Of a stretch of 64,000 bases of DNA, positions 55,831-64,000 are shown one piece after another. The notes under the pieces are model-generated. The model saw nothing but the letters and a program-made list of their open reading frames with translations, was not told the DNA's origin and made no database searches. The stretch lies in assembly GCA_050730855.1 (NCBI GenBank), contig JBOHNU010000002.1, positions 1 through 64,000 on the forward strand. Reading direction: 5' to 3'. The stretch's first letter is position 1. Every line of letters starts with the position of its first letter. The stretch is from DASRJJ01 sp050730855 (GTDB lineage: Bacteria > Patescibacteriota > Saccharimonadia > Saccharimonadales > UBA4665). The position numbers were made by a program, and so were the translations under genes.

Positions 55831-57254
55831 GCCAGTGGCTGCCAATAAAAGAGCTGGCCGCTAAAGTGCAGGCCGGCGAGCTGAAAGCTGTTGACCTTGT
55901 TGAGAAGGCGCTTAAAACTATCGAAGACAAAAAAGAGTACAACGCCATAATTGTCGTTATTGACGAGCGCGCCCGCCAGCGCGCTAAGAGCATTGATGCG
56001 GCAGTTAATAGGGGCGAAAAAGCCGGTCGTTTGGCCGGCGTGCCGTTTATCGCTAAGGATAATTATTTAGTTTTTGGCGCCGAGACTACGGCCGCCAGCA
56101 ATATGCTGCGCGGCTTTACTGCTCCGTATCAGTCAACAGTGATCGAGCGGCTAGAGGCCGAAGGTGCGATCTGCGTGGCCAAGGCCAACCTAGACGCCTT
56201 TGCCCACGGTGCGAGCACCGAAAACAGCGACTTCTTCACCACCAAACACCCGCATGATAAAACTCGTGTTCCGGGCGGCTCATCTGGCGGCTCTGCTGCG
56301 TCAGTCGTGTTGGATTTAGCGCCGTTCGCGCTCGGCACCGACACCGGTGGCTCCATCCGCCAACCGGCCAGCTTTGTGGGCTGCGTGGCATTTAAGCCGA
56401 CATATGGCCTGACCTCGCGTTACGGGGTTGTGGCGATGGCCAGCAGTACCGATGTTATGGGGCCGCTTGCCCGCACAGTGGAAGACGCGGCAGTTATTAT
56501 AGATATTATTGCCGGCCGTGACCCGTTTGACAGCACAACTATTGAGCGCGACCCGGACGGTTACGATGCCGCGCTAGTGTCGCTGAATGGCAAGAAAATC
56601 GGCATTATCAAGGAATATATGGGCGAGGGTTTGGACGACAACGTCAAAGTTGTTATTGAAGCCGCAGCGGCCAAGCTCCAGCAGGCCGGCGCCGAGGTCG
56701 TTGAGGTCAGCCTGCCGTCGCTGCCTTTGGCGTTGGCCGTGTACTACATAGTTGTTCCGGCGGAACTTTCCAGCAACCTTGCCCGCCACGACGGACAACG
56801 ATATCCGTTTTCCAGCGGTGAAGGTAAAGACTTGGAGGAAAGCTACCGCAAATCGCGCGGCATCGGCTTTGGCAAAGAGGCCAAGCGCCGCATTATGATC
56901 GGCACCTACGTGCTCTCCAGCGGCTACTATGACGCCTACTATCGCCGGGCGCAGACCGTCCGCACGAAAATTATTAACGAGTTTAACGACGCCTACAGCA
57001 AGGTCGATTTTTTAATTGGCCCTACTGCACCAACCACCGCGTTTAAGATTGGCGAGAACGCCGGCGATCCGCTCAAGATGTATCTGGCCGATGTAATGAC
57101 CGTGGCCGTTAGCCTGGCTGGAGTTCCGGCCGCAGTGGTGCCAGCTGGTCTGGCCGACGACGGCCTGCCGGTGGGGTTGCAGATCATGGCGCCGCAGCGC
57201 AAAGATCGCCAGCTGCTGGGCGTTGCCAAAGCGGCCGAGGAGGCACTGAAATGA
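55827..57254 (+). CDS. gatA: Asp/Glu-tRNA amidotransferase subunit A
   Basis: 475 aa amidase. PGGSSGGSAASVV (about 151-163) holds the catalytic serines and FIAKDNYLV (about 75-83) the lysine of the Ser-cisSer-Lys triad. It releases ammonia from glutamine for GatB. Needed because Gln-tRNA and/or Asn-tRNA are made by transamidation. ATGA overlap with the next gene. Confidence 0.97.
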   Translation: MSQWLPIKELAAKVQAGELKAVDLVEKALKTIEDKKEYNAIIVVIDERARQRAKSIDAAVNRGEKAGRLAGVPFIAKDNYLVFGAETTAASNMLRGFTAPYQSTVIERLEAEGAICVAKANLDAFAHGASTENSDFFTTKHPHDKTRVPGGSSGGSAASVVLDLAPFALGTDTGGSIRQPASFVGCVAFKPTYGLTSRYGVVAMASSTDVMGPLARTVEDAAVIIDIIAGRDPFDSTTIERDPDGYDAALVSLNGKKIGIIKEYMGEGLDDNVKVVIEAAAAKLQQAGAEVVEVSLPSLPLALAVYYIVVPAELSSNLARHDGQRYPFSSGEGKDLEESYRKSRGIGFGKEAKRRIMIGTYVLSSGYYDAYYRRAQTVRTKIINEFNDAYSKVDFLIGPTAPTTAFKIGENAGDPLKMYLADVMTVAVSLAGVPAAVVPAGLADDGLPVGLQIMAPQRKDRQLLGVAKAAEEALK

Positions 57255-57673
57255 TCGACATAGGTATGTACGTTGGCGGCGGCTTTATAGTTCTGGGTGC
57301 GCTTGCCGGTCTGTTTATATGGTGGCGCCGCCGCAAGCGTCCGCTGGATAAGGTGTATTTTAAGAAAGAGTGGCGCGAGCTGCAAAAACTGCTTAAAAAC
57401 AAAGAGCGCTGGGACGTCGCCCTGCTGCAAGCCGACAATTTGCTGGACATTGCGCTCAAGAAAAACCGCATACGCGGCCATAATATGGGCGAGCGGCTGG
57501 TTAAAGCGCAGCGGTTGTTTAGCGACAACGACAGTGTATGGTTCGGCCACAAACTACGCAACAAAGTGGAGAGCGAACCAGACATGAAGCTCAAGGAAAA
57601 AGAAATCAAACAGGCACTGGTGGGCATCCGCCAGGCGCTAAAAGATTTAGGAGCGTTGCCTGATGGTAAGTAA
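57251..57673 (+). CDS. Unknown membrane-anchored protein between gatA and gatB
   Basis: 140 aa with an N-terminal transmembrane helix (about 6-24, MYVGGGFIVLGALAGLFIWW) and a basic, helical cytoplasmic domain. WRELQKLLKNKERWDVALLQADNLLDIAL resembles short helical-repeat proteins (residues 43-70). It overlaps gatA by four bases and gatB by eleven, so it is made with the amidotransferase. No known GatCAB component looks like this. Confidence 0.7.
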   Translation: MIDIGMYVGGGFIVLGALAGLFIWWRRRKRPLDKVYFKKEWRELQKLLKNKERWDVALLQADNLLDIALKKNRIRGHNMGERLVKAQRLFSDNDSVWFGHKLRNKVESEPDMKLKEKEIKQALVGIRQALKDLGALPDGK

Positions 57674-59153
57674 AGAGACACGTGCCAAATACACCTCTAC
57701 CATCGGTATTGAGTGCCATGTGCAGCTGAAAACCGCAACCAAACTGTTCGCGGCAGTCGGCAACGATGCGCGCGACGCTACGCCAAATACGTTAGTTAGC
57801 CCGATTTGTTTTGGCCTGCCCGGCGTGCTGCCGGTGCTCAATCGTGAGGCAGTGCATTTGGCCATGAGCGCCGCTTTTGCACTTAATACCGTACCGCAAA
57901 GATACAGCTACTTCGAGCGCAAGCATTATTTTTACCCGGATTTACCGTTGGGGTACCAGATTTCGCAGCTCAGTCAGCCTATCATCAAGGGCGGTTCTCT
58001 GACTGTCGATGTCGACAGCAAACCGGTAACGGTCAGAATCAACCGCGTGCAAATGGAGGCCGATGCCGGCAAGAGCACCCATCCGGCAGAAGCCGATTAC
58101 AGCTTGGTCGACTTTAACCGTGCTGGCACGCCGTTGCTTGAAATTGTCTCTGAGGCCGACATGCACTCCGCTGTCGAGGCTAAAGTCTACGCCCGCGAGC
58201 TTTACCTGACCCTGCGTTACGCGGACGTGTCTGACTGTAACCTGTACTACGGCAACATGCGCTTTGACGTAAACGTCAGCGTCAGTAAAACCGACACATT
58301 GGGCACGCGTACAGAAACCAAAAACCTCAATTCCTTTCGTGCTGTTGAAAAGACGGTGGAGTATGAAGTTAATCGCCAGATTGAACGTCTCGAAAAGGGC
58401 GAAAAAATCGTCCAAGAAACGCGCGGTTGGGATGATGCCAAACAGAGTACGTTTGCCCAGCGCAGCAAAGAAAACGCCGAAGATTATCGCTACATGCCCG
58501 AACCAGACATTCCGCCCATCGAACTGACCGACGATATGATTACAGCAGTTAGAGAAGAAATGCCGGTGCTGCCGCACCAGTGGCGCAAACGTCTGGAGGC
58601 GCTCGGCCTGGACCCAGCGCAAACCGACACCTTGCTGGAGGGTGAACTGGACGAGCCAACCGTCAGCTATCTGCAACTCATTGAGGCCGTGCTGGGCGAA
58701 AAACCGCTGGCCAAGGCCATCGCCAACTGGGCAGTCAACCTCGAAATCCCGCTGCGCCGCAAGAGCGACATCGCACAAGCTCACCTCGATAACGAGCAGC
58801 GTCTGCACGTATACCGCGAGGTGTTTGGGCTGACATCCGGCGGCAAACTCAGCTCGTCGAACGCCAAAACATTGCTTGGGACGTTATTGGCCGAACAAAT
58901 TTTACCCCAAGACATCGCCGCCCACGCCAAGCAGCACAACCTCATACAGGAGTCAGACGAAGGCGAGCTGGAAAAAATCGTCGCCACAGTCCTAGCCGAA
59001 AACCCGAAGGCCGCGCAAGATGTTAAGGACGGCGAAGCCAAAGCCATCGGCTTTCTAGTCGGCCAGGTAATGAAGCAGTCCCAAGGCCGCGCCAACCCGG
59101 CAATCGCGCAAAAGCTCATTAAGAAACAGTTAGGGATAGGGGAAACGACATGA
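57663..59153 (+). CDS. gatB: Asp/Glu-tRNA amidotransferase subunit B
   Basis: 496 aa. The catalytic cradle has IGIECHVQLKTATKLF (14-29), FYPDLPLGYQISQ (about 92-104) and a metal site in NRAGTPLLEIVSE. The C-terminal helical and YqeY-like tail (about 330-490) binds the tRNA. It transfers ammonia from GatA to misacylated Glu-tRNA-Gln or Asp-tRNA-Asn. Overlaps galU (ATGA). Confidence 0.97.
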   Translation: MVSKETRAKYTSTIGIECHVQLKTATKLFAAVGNDARDATPNTLVSPICFGLPGVLPVLNREAVHLAMSAAFALNTVPQRYSYFERKHYFYPDLPLGYQISQLSQPIIKGGSLTVDVDSKPVTVRINRVQMEADAGKSTHPAEADYSLVDFNRAGTPLLEIVSEADMHSAVEAKVYARELYLTLRYADVSDCNLYYGNMRFDVNVSVSKTDTLGTRTETKNLNSFRAVEKTVEYEVNRQIERLEKGEKIVQETRGWDDAKQSTFAQRSKENAEDYRYMPEPDIPPIELTDDMITAVREEMPVLPHQWRKRLEALGLDPAQTDTLLEGELDEPTVSYLQLIEAVLGEKPLAKAIANWAVNLEIPLRRKSDIAQAHLDNEQRLHVYREVFGLTSGGKLSSSNAKTLLGTLLAEQILPQDIAAHAKQHNLIQESDEGELEKIVATVLAENPKAAQDVKDGEAKAIGFLVGQVMKQSQGRANPAIAQKLIKKQLGIGETT

Positions 59154-60043
59154 CCAAAGTTCGCAAAGCAGTAATTCCGGCGGCTGGGTTTGGTACCAGA
59201 TTTTTGCCGCAGACTAAGGCCATGCCGAAGGAGATGCTGCCGATTGTCGACAAGCCGATCATTCAATATTTGGTGGAGCAACTGGTGGCTGCTGGTATAA
59301 AGGACATTATTATTGTTACCGGGCAGAACAAGCGGAGTATTGAAGACCACTTTGACGTTCCAACGCAGGATTTGATTGCCAACTTGCGCATGGGCGGCGA
59401 GAAAAAACAGCCCCTCATCGAGCAGGTTGAGTCAATCTCTGACCTGGCCAACTTTATATATGTGCGCCAGAAAGGGCCGTATGGCAACGGCACGCCTCTG
59501 CTTTGCGTAGAGCACCTCATCGGCGACGAGCCGTTTATTTATGTCTGGAGCGACGACCTGGTGGTATCCGACCCGCCGATGTACCAGCAAATGATCGAGG
59601 CCTACACACAGTACTACGGTTTGGTCACCTGCTGCATGCGGGTGAAAGACGAGGACAGCTTTAAAAAGTATGGCTTTGTTGGCGGCAAGAAGCTGCGCCC
59701 GGGGATTTTGGATGTCGATGCGATTATCGAAAAGCCGGGCAGCAAGGCACAAGCTCCGTCAGACTTCGCGCAGATCGCCGGTTTTGTAGTAACGCCGGAC
59801 ATTTTTAAATACCTGCACGAAGCGCAGAGCAACCTAAAAGACGGCGACGAGCTGTACTTTAACGACGCGCTTAACCTAATGCTGGCCGACCGCCGCCGCG
59901 TGATTGCCATGGAGTTCCAAAACGGCACGCGCTACGACACCGGCGACAAGCTGGAGTACCTAAAAACTGTGGTCGACTTTGCGCTCCAGCACGATGACGT
60001 GGCTGAGCCGTTTAAGCAGTACTTGCGCTCCAAAATAAAATAG
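59150..60043 (+). CDS. galU: UTP-glucose-1-phosphate uridylyltransferase
   Basis: 297 aa. The nucleotide-binding start KAVIPAAGFGTRFLPQTKAM (5-24) and PKEMLPIVDKPIIQYLVE (25-42), plus VEKP-like IEKPGSKAQAPSDFAQ and FNDALNLMLADRRRV, are GalU signatures. It makes UDP-glucose for cell-surface sugars. Last gene of the gat unit, with its start inside gatB. Confidence 0.95.
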   Translation: MTKVRKAVIPAAGFGTRFLPQTKAMPKEMLPIVDKPIIQYLVEQLVAAGIKDIIIVTGQNKRSIEDHFDVPTQDLIANLRMGGEKKQPLIEQVESISDLANFIYVRQKGPYGNGTPLLCVEHLIGDEPFIYVWSDDLVVSDPPMYQQMIEAYTQYYGLVTCCMRVKDEDSFKKYGFVGGKKLRPGILDVDAIIEKPGSKAQAPSDFAQIAGFVVTPDIFKYLHEAQSNLKDGDELYFNDALNLMLADRRRVIAMEFQNGTRYDTGDKLEYLKTVVDFALQHDDVAEPFKQYLRSKIK

Positions 60044-60059
60044 GCGTATAGTATTGTAT

Positions 60060-60338
60060 ATGACTACTGCAGAGCAGATTCTCGTAGTTTTTTTGTCAAC
60101 AGCATTGGCCGTTTTTCTGGTTATTGCAATCATTGCCGGCATACAAACCATCAGACTTCTTAGGACATTACAAAACGTGGCCACAAAAGCCGAGAGCTTC
60201 GTTACTTCCGCCGAGGCGGTTGGTCAGGTTGTAAAACAAACAGTTGGCGCGCTCAGCCTGTCGCGGTTCGCCAAAGGCGTTGTAAACTTTGTACACAATA
60301 AACAGCAAGACGAGCGAAAAGGAGGCGACAAACAATGA
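60060..60338 (+). CDS. Small membrane protein upstream of YtxH-like gene
   Basis: 92 aa with an N-terminal transmembrane helix (about 8-29) and an amphipathic helical tail (FVTSAEAVGQVVKQTVGAL). The layout resembles DUF948-type partners often found before YtxH proteins. TTGCGC (60023-60028) and TATAGT (60047-60052), 18 bases apart, end seven bases before the ATG, predicting a leaderless mRNA. Overlaps the next gene by ATGA. Confidence 0.7.
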   Translation: MTTAEQILVVFLSTALAVFLVIAIIAGIQTIRLLRTLQNVATKAESFVTSAEAVGQVVKQTVGALSLSRFAKGVVNFVHNKQQDERKGGDKQ

Positions 60339-60739
60339 AAGACTCAACTAAAAAAGTAGCGTTCGGTGCAATTATAGCCGGCGCTGTCGGGTATGTAGCC
60401 GGGATTTTAACCGCTCCGAAGAGCGGCAAAGAAACCCGCGAGGATATAAAAAATAAGGCAGGTCAGTTGCTGGCCGAGGCCGAAAAGCGGCTAAAACAGC
60501 TCCATACCGAACTCAGCGCGTTGCTTGGCCAGGCAAAAACCGCAGCCGGCAAGCTGCAGGGCAAGGCGCGCACCGAGCTGGAGAAAGCTATGGTCTCCGC
60601 CGCCGCCGCCAAAGAAAAGGCTCGCGATCTGCTCAGCGCCGCCCATGAAGGCACCGCCGAAGACAAAGACCTCGACAAAGCTATTAAAGAGGCCGCCAAA
60701 GCCGCAGGCCACCTCAAAGAGTATCTAAAGAAAAAATAG
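60335..60739 (+). CDS. YtxH-domain protein
   Basis: 134 aa. The glycine-rich helix FGAIIAGAVGYVAGILTAPKSGKETREDI (about 9-37; AGILTAPKSGKETR is the family signature) is followed by a long alanine/lysine-rich coiled coil to the C-terminus. YtxH proteins are small envelope-associated, stress-linked proteins in Gram-positives; function unresolved. Followed by a strong terminator. Confidence 0.88.
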   Translation: MKDSTKKVAFGAIIAGAVGYVAGILTAPKSGKETREDIKNKAGQLLAEAEKRLKQLHTELSALLGQAKTAAGKLQGKARTELEKAMVSAAAAKEKARDLLSAAHEGTAEDKDLDKAIKEAAKAAGHLKEYLKKK

Positions 60740-60757
60740 CTCTACGTGTTGTAAAAG

Positions 60758-60784
60758 AAGCGCTCCCGATTGGGCGCGCTTTTT
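60758..60784 (+). terminator. Intrinsic terminator before dnaE
   Basis: AAGCGC (60758-60763) pairs with GCGCTT (60776-60781), extended by CCC/GGG (60765-60767 with 60772-60774), followed by five U. The dnaE -10 box TATACT (60787-60792) begins two bases after the U-run. Confidence 0.85.
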
Positions 60785-60811
60785 CGTATACTATTTAGAT
60801 ACGGAGGAGAC

Positions 60812-63800
60812 ATGGGAGCACGAGCGCTCAAGCCCGCAGATTTTGTGCATCTGCACAACCACACCCAATACAGTTTGCTCGACGGGCTGACCAAAGTGCC
60901 GGCGCTTATGGATTATGTAAAATCTGCAGGCATGAGCGCCGTATCCCAAACCGACCACGGCACGCTCAGCGGTGCAATCGAGTTTTACAAAGAGGCCAAG
61001 GCCAAGGGGGTCAAGCCAATCATCGGCATGGAAGCCTATGTCGCCTCGCGTACTATCGCCGACAAAGACGCGTCCAAGGACAAGCAGTATTACCACCTCA
61101 TTCTACTGGCCATGAATAACCAAGGTTACCGCAACCTCATGCGGCTGAGCACCATCGCCAACCTGGAGGGTTTTTACTACAAACCCCGCATCGATCATAT
61201 TTTGCTCGAAAAGTATAACGAAGGAATTATTGTTCTAAGCGGCTGCATTGGCGGCGAAGTGGGCGACTCTATTCGCCAGGGTCAGTACGACAAAGCCGCC
61301 GAGACCGCTCAGTGGTACAAGCGCATCTTTGGTGACCGCTACTACATCGAGCTACAGGATCACGGCCACCCCGAGCATCCCAGCAAGTGGGATGAGCAAG
61401 TGCGAGTGAACGAGCAGCTCATAAAACTGGCCAAAGAACTGGAAATCCCGCCGGTGGTCACAAGCGATGCGCATTATTTGGCGCACGACGACCAAGCCGC
61501 GCACGAGATTTTGCTGTGCGTGCAGACCGGCTCGTTTATGAGCGACGAAAAGCGCATGAGCCTGGCCGACTTTGAGCTGCATGTCGCCGACCCCAAGGAC
61601 ATCATCGCCCGGTGGAGGGAGTTTTGCCCGGAGGCGGTGAGCAACACCAAAAAGATAGCCGACCGCTGCAGCATAGAGATTGAACTTGGGAAAATCCTAA
61701 TCCCGCAGTTCCCGGTGCCAGATGGCGAAGACGAAAAATCGTATCTGCATAAATTAGTTTGGCAAGGGCTGGCCTGGCGCTACAGCGGTATTTCCGTTGA
61801 CCAGCGTGACATAATTGCCGTGGATAAAGCGCGCAAGTTGCTCGCCCCCGAGTTGGTCGAGCGAGCCGAGTACGAGCTGGGCGTGATGGACGATATGGGC
61901 TACAACGGCTACTTTCTAATCGTTCAGGATTTTATTAACTGGGGCAAAGACCAGGGTGTGATTTTTGGGCCGGGTCGTGGCAGCGCGGCTGGTTCGATTG
62001 TGTCCTACGCAATTCGTATTACCGAAACTGACCCGATGGAATATAACTTAATGTTTGAGCGTTTTTTAAACCCGCACCGTATCTCTATGCCGGATATCGA
62101 CATCGACATCCAGGACACCCGCCGCGACGAAGTTATCCAGTACTGCGTGCAAAAATACGGCAGCGACCGCGTGGCCAATATCGTAACTTTTGGCCGTATG
62201 GCAGCGCGCAACGCCGTGCGCGATGTGGCGCGCGTGTTGCAAATCCCCTACGCCGAGGCCGACCGCTGGGCCAAGATGATCCCGCAGCCCATACAGGGTC
62301 GGCACATTCCGCTGGCAAAATCTGTTAAAGACGACGCCGACCTTAAGCGCGAGTACGAGACCAACGAATCTGCCAAGCAGGTGTTTGACTTGGCCATGCA
62401 GCTGGAGGGGACGATCCGTTCGCATGGCGTGCATGCTGCGGGTGTGGTGATTGCGCCCGACGACATTGTTAATTTCGCACCGCTGGAAATGGCGCAAAAA
62501 GGCGTGATTGCCACGCAGTATCCCATGGGTCCCATCGAGGAACTCGGTTTGTTAAAGATGGACTTTCTAGGGCTGTCTAACCTGACTATCCTTAAGAACG
62601 CTCTTAGAATTATCCGCCGGGTTTACGACAAAGAAATTGAACTGGGCGAAATCCCTAACGACGATCACAAAACATTCGCATTGTTCCGTGGCGGCGACAC
62701 CACCGGCGTATTCCAGTTTGAATCTGCCGGCATGAAGCGTTACCTGAAAGAGCTGAAGCCGACCGAGTTTAGCGACCTGGTAGCCATGAACGCCCTGTAC
62801 CGGCCGGGTCCCATGCAGGAAATTCCGCGGTTTATCGAGGGTAAGAATAGTTCGGGCGCGGTTAATTATTTGCACAAATCGCTGGAGCCGATTTTGCGCG
62901 ATACCTACGGAGTTATGGTGTATCAGGAGCAGATTATTCAGCTGCTGCAGCTGGTGGCGGGCTACGGCGCGGGTGAGGCCGATTTGGTTCGCAAAGCGAT
63001 CGGCAAAAAAAAGCGTGACATCATGCAGGCTGAAGAGCCGAAGTTTATTAAAGGTTGCGTAAAGCAGGGGCTAACCGAGGCGCAGGCCAAGCAGCTCTGG
63101 GCGCAAATCCAGCCGTTCGCCGACTACTCGTTTAACAAGGCGCATGCGACCTGCTATGCTCAAATTGCCTACTGGACAGCGTACTTAAAAGCGCATTACC
63201 CGGCGGCGTTTATGGCGGCGCTGATGACCAGCGACTACGACGACACCGACCGCCTAGCGATTGAAATTACTGAGTGCCAGCACATGGGTATAGATGTGCT
63301 GCCGCCGGATGTAAACGAGTCGTTTGTGGAGTTTGCTGTAGTGCCTAAGACCAATCAAATTCGCTTCGGCATGAGCGCTATAAAAAACGTCGGCACCGGT
63401 GCGGTAGAAGAAATCCTGCGCGCCCGTGCCGCAGACCAAGGCTTTGCCAGCCTCGAGGATTTTTTGGGCAAGGTAAGTCCGCGCATCGTCAACCGCAAGG
63501 CTATGGAAAGTTTGGTTAAAGCCGGCGCTTTTGACCGGTATGGCGACCGTTCTCAGTTGCTGCACAACCTGGACGTTATGCTGGCCTACGGCAATCGCCT
63601 GCAGAAAGAGGCGCTAAGCGGCCAGGTGGACTTGTTCGGCGCGTTGGGTGACGACAGCATAGCGCACCGGCCGCAGCTCACGCTGGAAAAAGCGGCGGAG
63701 GTGTTTACTCCGCGCGACCAGCTATTGTGGGAGCGTGAGCTGCTGGGGCTGTACCTCAGCCAGCATCCGCTAACCATGTTTGCCGACTTTCTGGGCGAGC

Positions 63801-64000
63801 AGACGCACCCTATTAACCAGCTAAAGCCCGAGCACGATAATAGGGCGGTGGTGGTTGGCGGCGCTATCGTCGACATGCGCGAAATTATTACCAAAAACGG
63901 CCAGAAAATGGCCTTTGTTAAACTGGAAGACCAGTCTGGCTCGCTGGAGCTGATTTTGTTCCCCGGTGTCTACCAGCAGACAGCAGGGTTGTGGGAGCGC
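60812..64000 (+). CDS. dnaE: DNA polymerase III alpha subunit (5' part, cut by window edge)
   Basis: 1,063 codons are open from ATG 60812 (GGAGGA ribosome binding site, 60803-60808) to the last base. The PHP domain starts at HLHNHTQYSLLDG (about 12-24). The polymerase core shows GPGRGSAAGSIVSY (about 387-400) and PDIDIDIQDTRRDEV (about 427-441), whose aspartates bind the catalytic Mg2+. MVYQEQIIQLLQ (about 701-712) and a C-terminal OB fold (LEDQSGSLELILFPG) follow. It is the replicative polymerase. The missing end is probably about 50-120 residues. Confidence 0.96.
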   Translation, partial: MGARALKPADFVHLHNHTQYSLLDGLTKVPALMDYVKSAGMSAVSQTDHGTLSGAIEFYKEAKAKGVKPIIGMEAYVASRTIADKDASKDKQYYHLILLAMNNQGYRNLMRLSTIANLEGFYYKPRIDHILLEKYNEGIIVLSGCIGGEVGDSIRQGQYDKAAETAQWYKRIFGDRYYIELQDHGHPEHPSKWDEQVRVNEQLIKLAKELEIPPVVTSDAHYLAHDDQAAHEILLCVQTGSFMSDEKRMSLADFELHVADPKDIIARWREFCPEAVSNTKKIADRCSIEIELGKILIPQFPVPDGEDEKSYLHKLVWQGLAWRYSGISVDQRDIIAVDKARKLLAPELVERAEYELGVMDDMGYNGYFLIVQDFINWGKDQGVIFGPGRGSAAGSIVSYAIRITETDPMEYNLMFERFLNPHRISMPDIDIDIQDTRRDEVIQYCVQKYGSDRVANIVTFGRMAARNAVRDVARVLQIPYAEADRWAKMIPQPIQGRHIPLAKSVKDDADLKREYETNESAKQVFDLAMQLEGTIRSHGVHAAGVVIAPDDIVNFAPLEMAQKGVIATQYPMGPIEELGLLKMDFLGLSNLTILKNALRIIRRVYDKEIELGEIPNDDHKTFALFRGGDTTGVFQFESAGMKRYLKELKPTEFSDLVAMNALYRPGPMQEIPRFIEGKNSSGAVNYLHKSLEPILRDTYGVMVYQEQIIQLLQLVAGYGAGEADLVRKAIGKKKRDIMQAEEPKFIKGCVKQGLTEAQAKQLWAQIQPFADYSFNKAHATCYAQIAYWTAYLKAHYPAAFMAALMTSDYDDTDRLAIEITECQHMGIDVLPPDVNESFVEFAVVPKTNQIRFGMSAIKNVGTGAVEEILRARAADQGFASLEDFLGKVSPRIVNRKAMESLVKAGAFDRYGDRSQLLHNLDVMLAYGNRLQKEALSGQVDLFGALGDDSIAHRPQLTLEKAAEVFTPRDQLLWERELLGLYLSQHPLTMFADFLGEQTHPINQLKPEHDNRAVVVGGAIVDMREIITKNGQKMAFVKLEDQSGSLELILFPGVYQQTAGLWER

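Noticed and set aside
57942..58808. 288-codon open frame antisense to gatB
   Set aside because: It mirrors a highly conserved gene and encodes no recognisable family.
1..64000. CRISPR arrays, rRNA genes and insertion sequences
   Set aside because: No regularly spaced direct repeats, no rRNA-like sequence and no transposase frame were seen; the only mobile-element enzyme is the serine recombinase.

Overview
The window looks like a chromosome segment of a member of the Patescibacteria (CPR), most likely Candidatus Saccharibacteria (TM7) or a close relative. The evidence is indirect. Genes are densely packed with many ATGA and TAATG overlaps. The cell envelope looks monoderm (VanY-type carboxypeptidase, sortase with an LAXTG-type substrate, YtxH-like protein). 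Transketolase is split into two genes, aminoacylation uses a GatCAB amidotransferase, there are two PfkB-type sugar kinases but no classical phosphofructokinase here, and many small membrane proteins have no recognisable family. TGA acts as a stop codon, which argues against the recoded SR1/Gracilibacteria lineages. No rRNA, CRISPR array or insertion sequence was seen. One tRNA gene (Gln, anticodon CTG) is present.

Bases 1-6,900 are an accessory island that appears more AT-rich than the rest. It ends at the 3' end of tRNA-Gln with a large serine recombinase. It carries a replication-relaxation (winged-helix) protein, a DUF3768 gene whose frame is broken at an A-run, and a two-gene module: a 598-aa protein with a HEPN-like C-terminus (DUF4209-like, R-x4-H motif) followed by an unknown 226-aa protein. 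That pair is the best candidate for an undescribed, possibly defensive, system. The promoter of the recombinase unit has a perfect -10 box between two copies of a 16-bp palindrome.

Bases 7,000-25,500 hold housekeeping and membrane genes: a cation P-type ATPase, metK behind a SAM-clan riboswitch, a PEBP protein, a cation/proton antiporter, rarA, a CNNM/CorC-type transporter, typA behind a terminator-like leader, a minimal zincin, an FMN reductase, a PAP2 phosphatase, rmuC, and an inositol-monophosphatase-like enzyme. Bases 25,500-41,700 contain VanY and a GH63-like hydrolase, the pheS-pheT cluster (with MazG-like, HIT and NYN genes between), FKBP, glutaredoxin and thioredoxin reductase, a flavin oxidoreductase, GDPD, pyrophosphatase, NUDIX, and a sortase operon with its probable surface substrate.

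Bases 41,900-49,600 form a carbon-metabolism cluster: GAPDH, RpiB, ribulose-phosphate 3-epimerase, both transketolase halves, class I aldolase and two PfkB kinases. Together these give the non-oxidative pentose phosphate route and the triose part of glycolysis. Bases 49,600-64,000 carry a LOG-family protein, uvrB, a DUF3152 secreted metallopeptidase, the gatC-gatA-(unknown)-gatB operon, galU, a YtxH-like pair and the first 1,063 codons of dnaE.

Two features recur. First, many -10 hexamers lie only 6-10 bases before the start codon, which suggests mostly leaderless mRNAs. Second, three long, nearly perfect inverted repeats occupy intergenic gaps at about 20.95-21.11, 25.58-25.65 and 51.80-51.92 kb.
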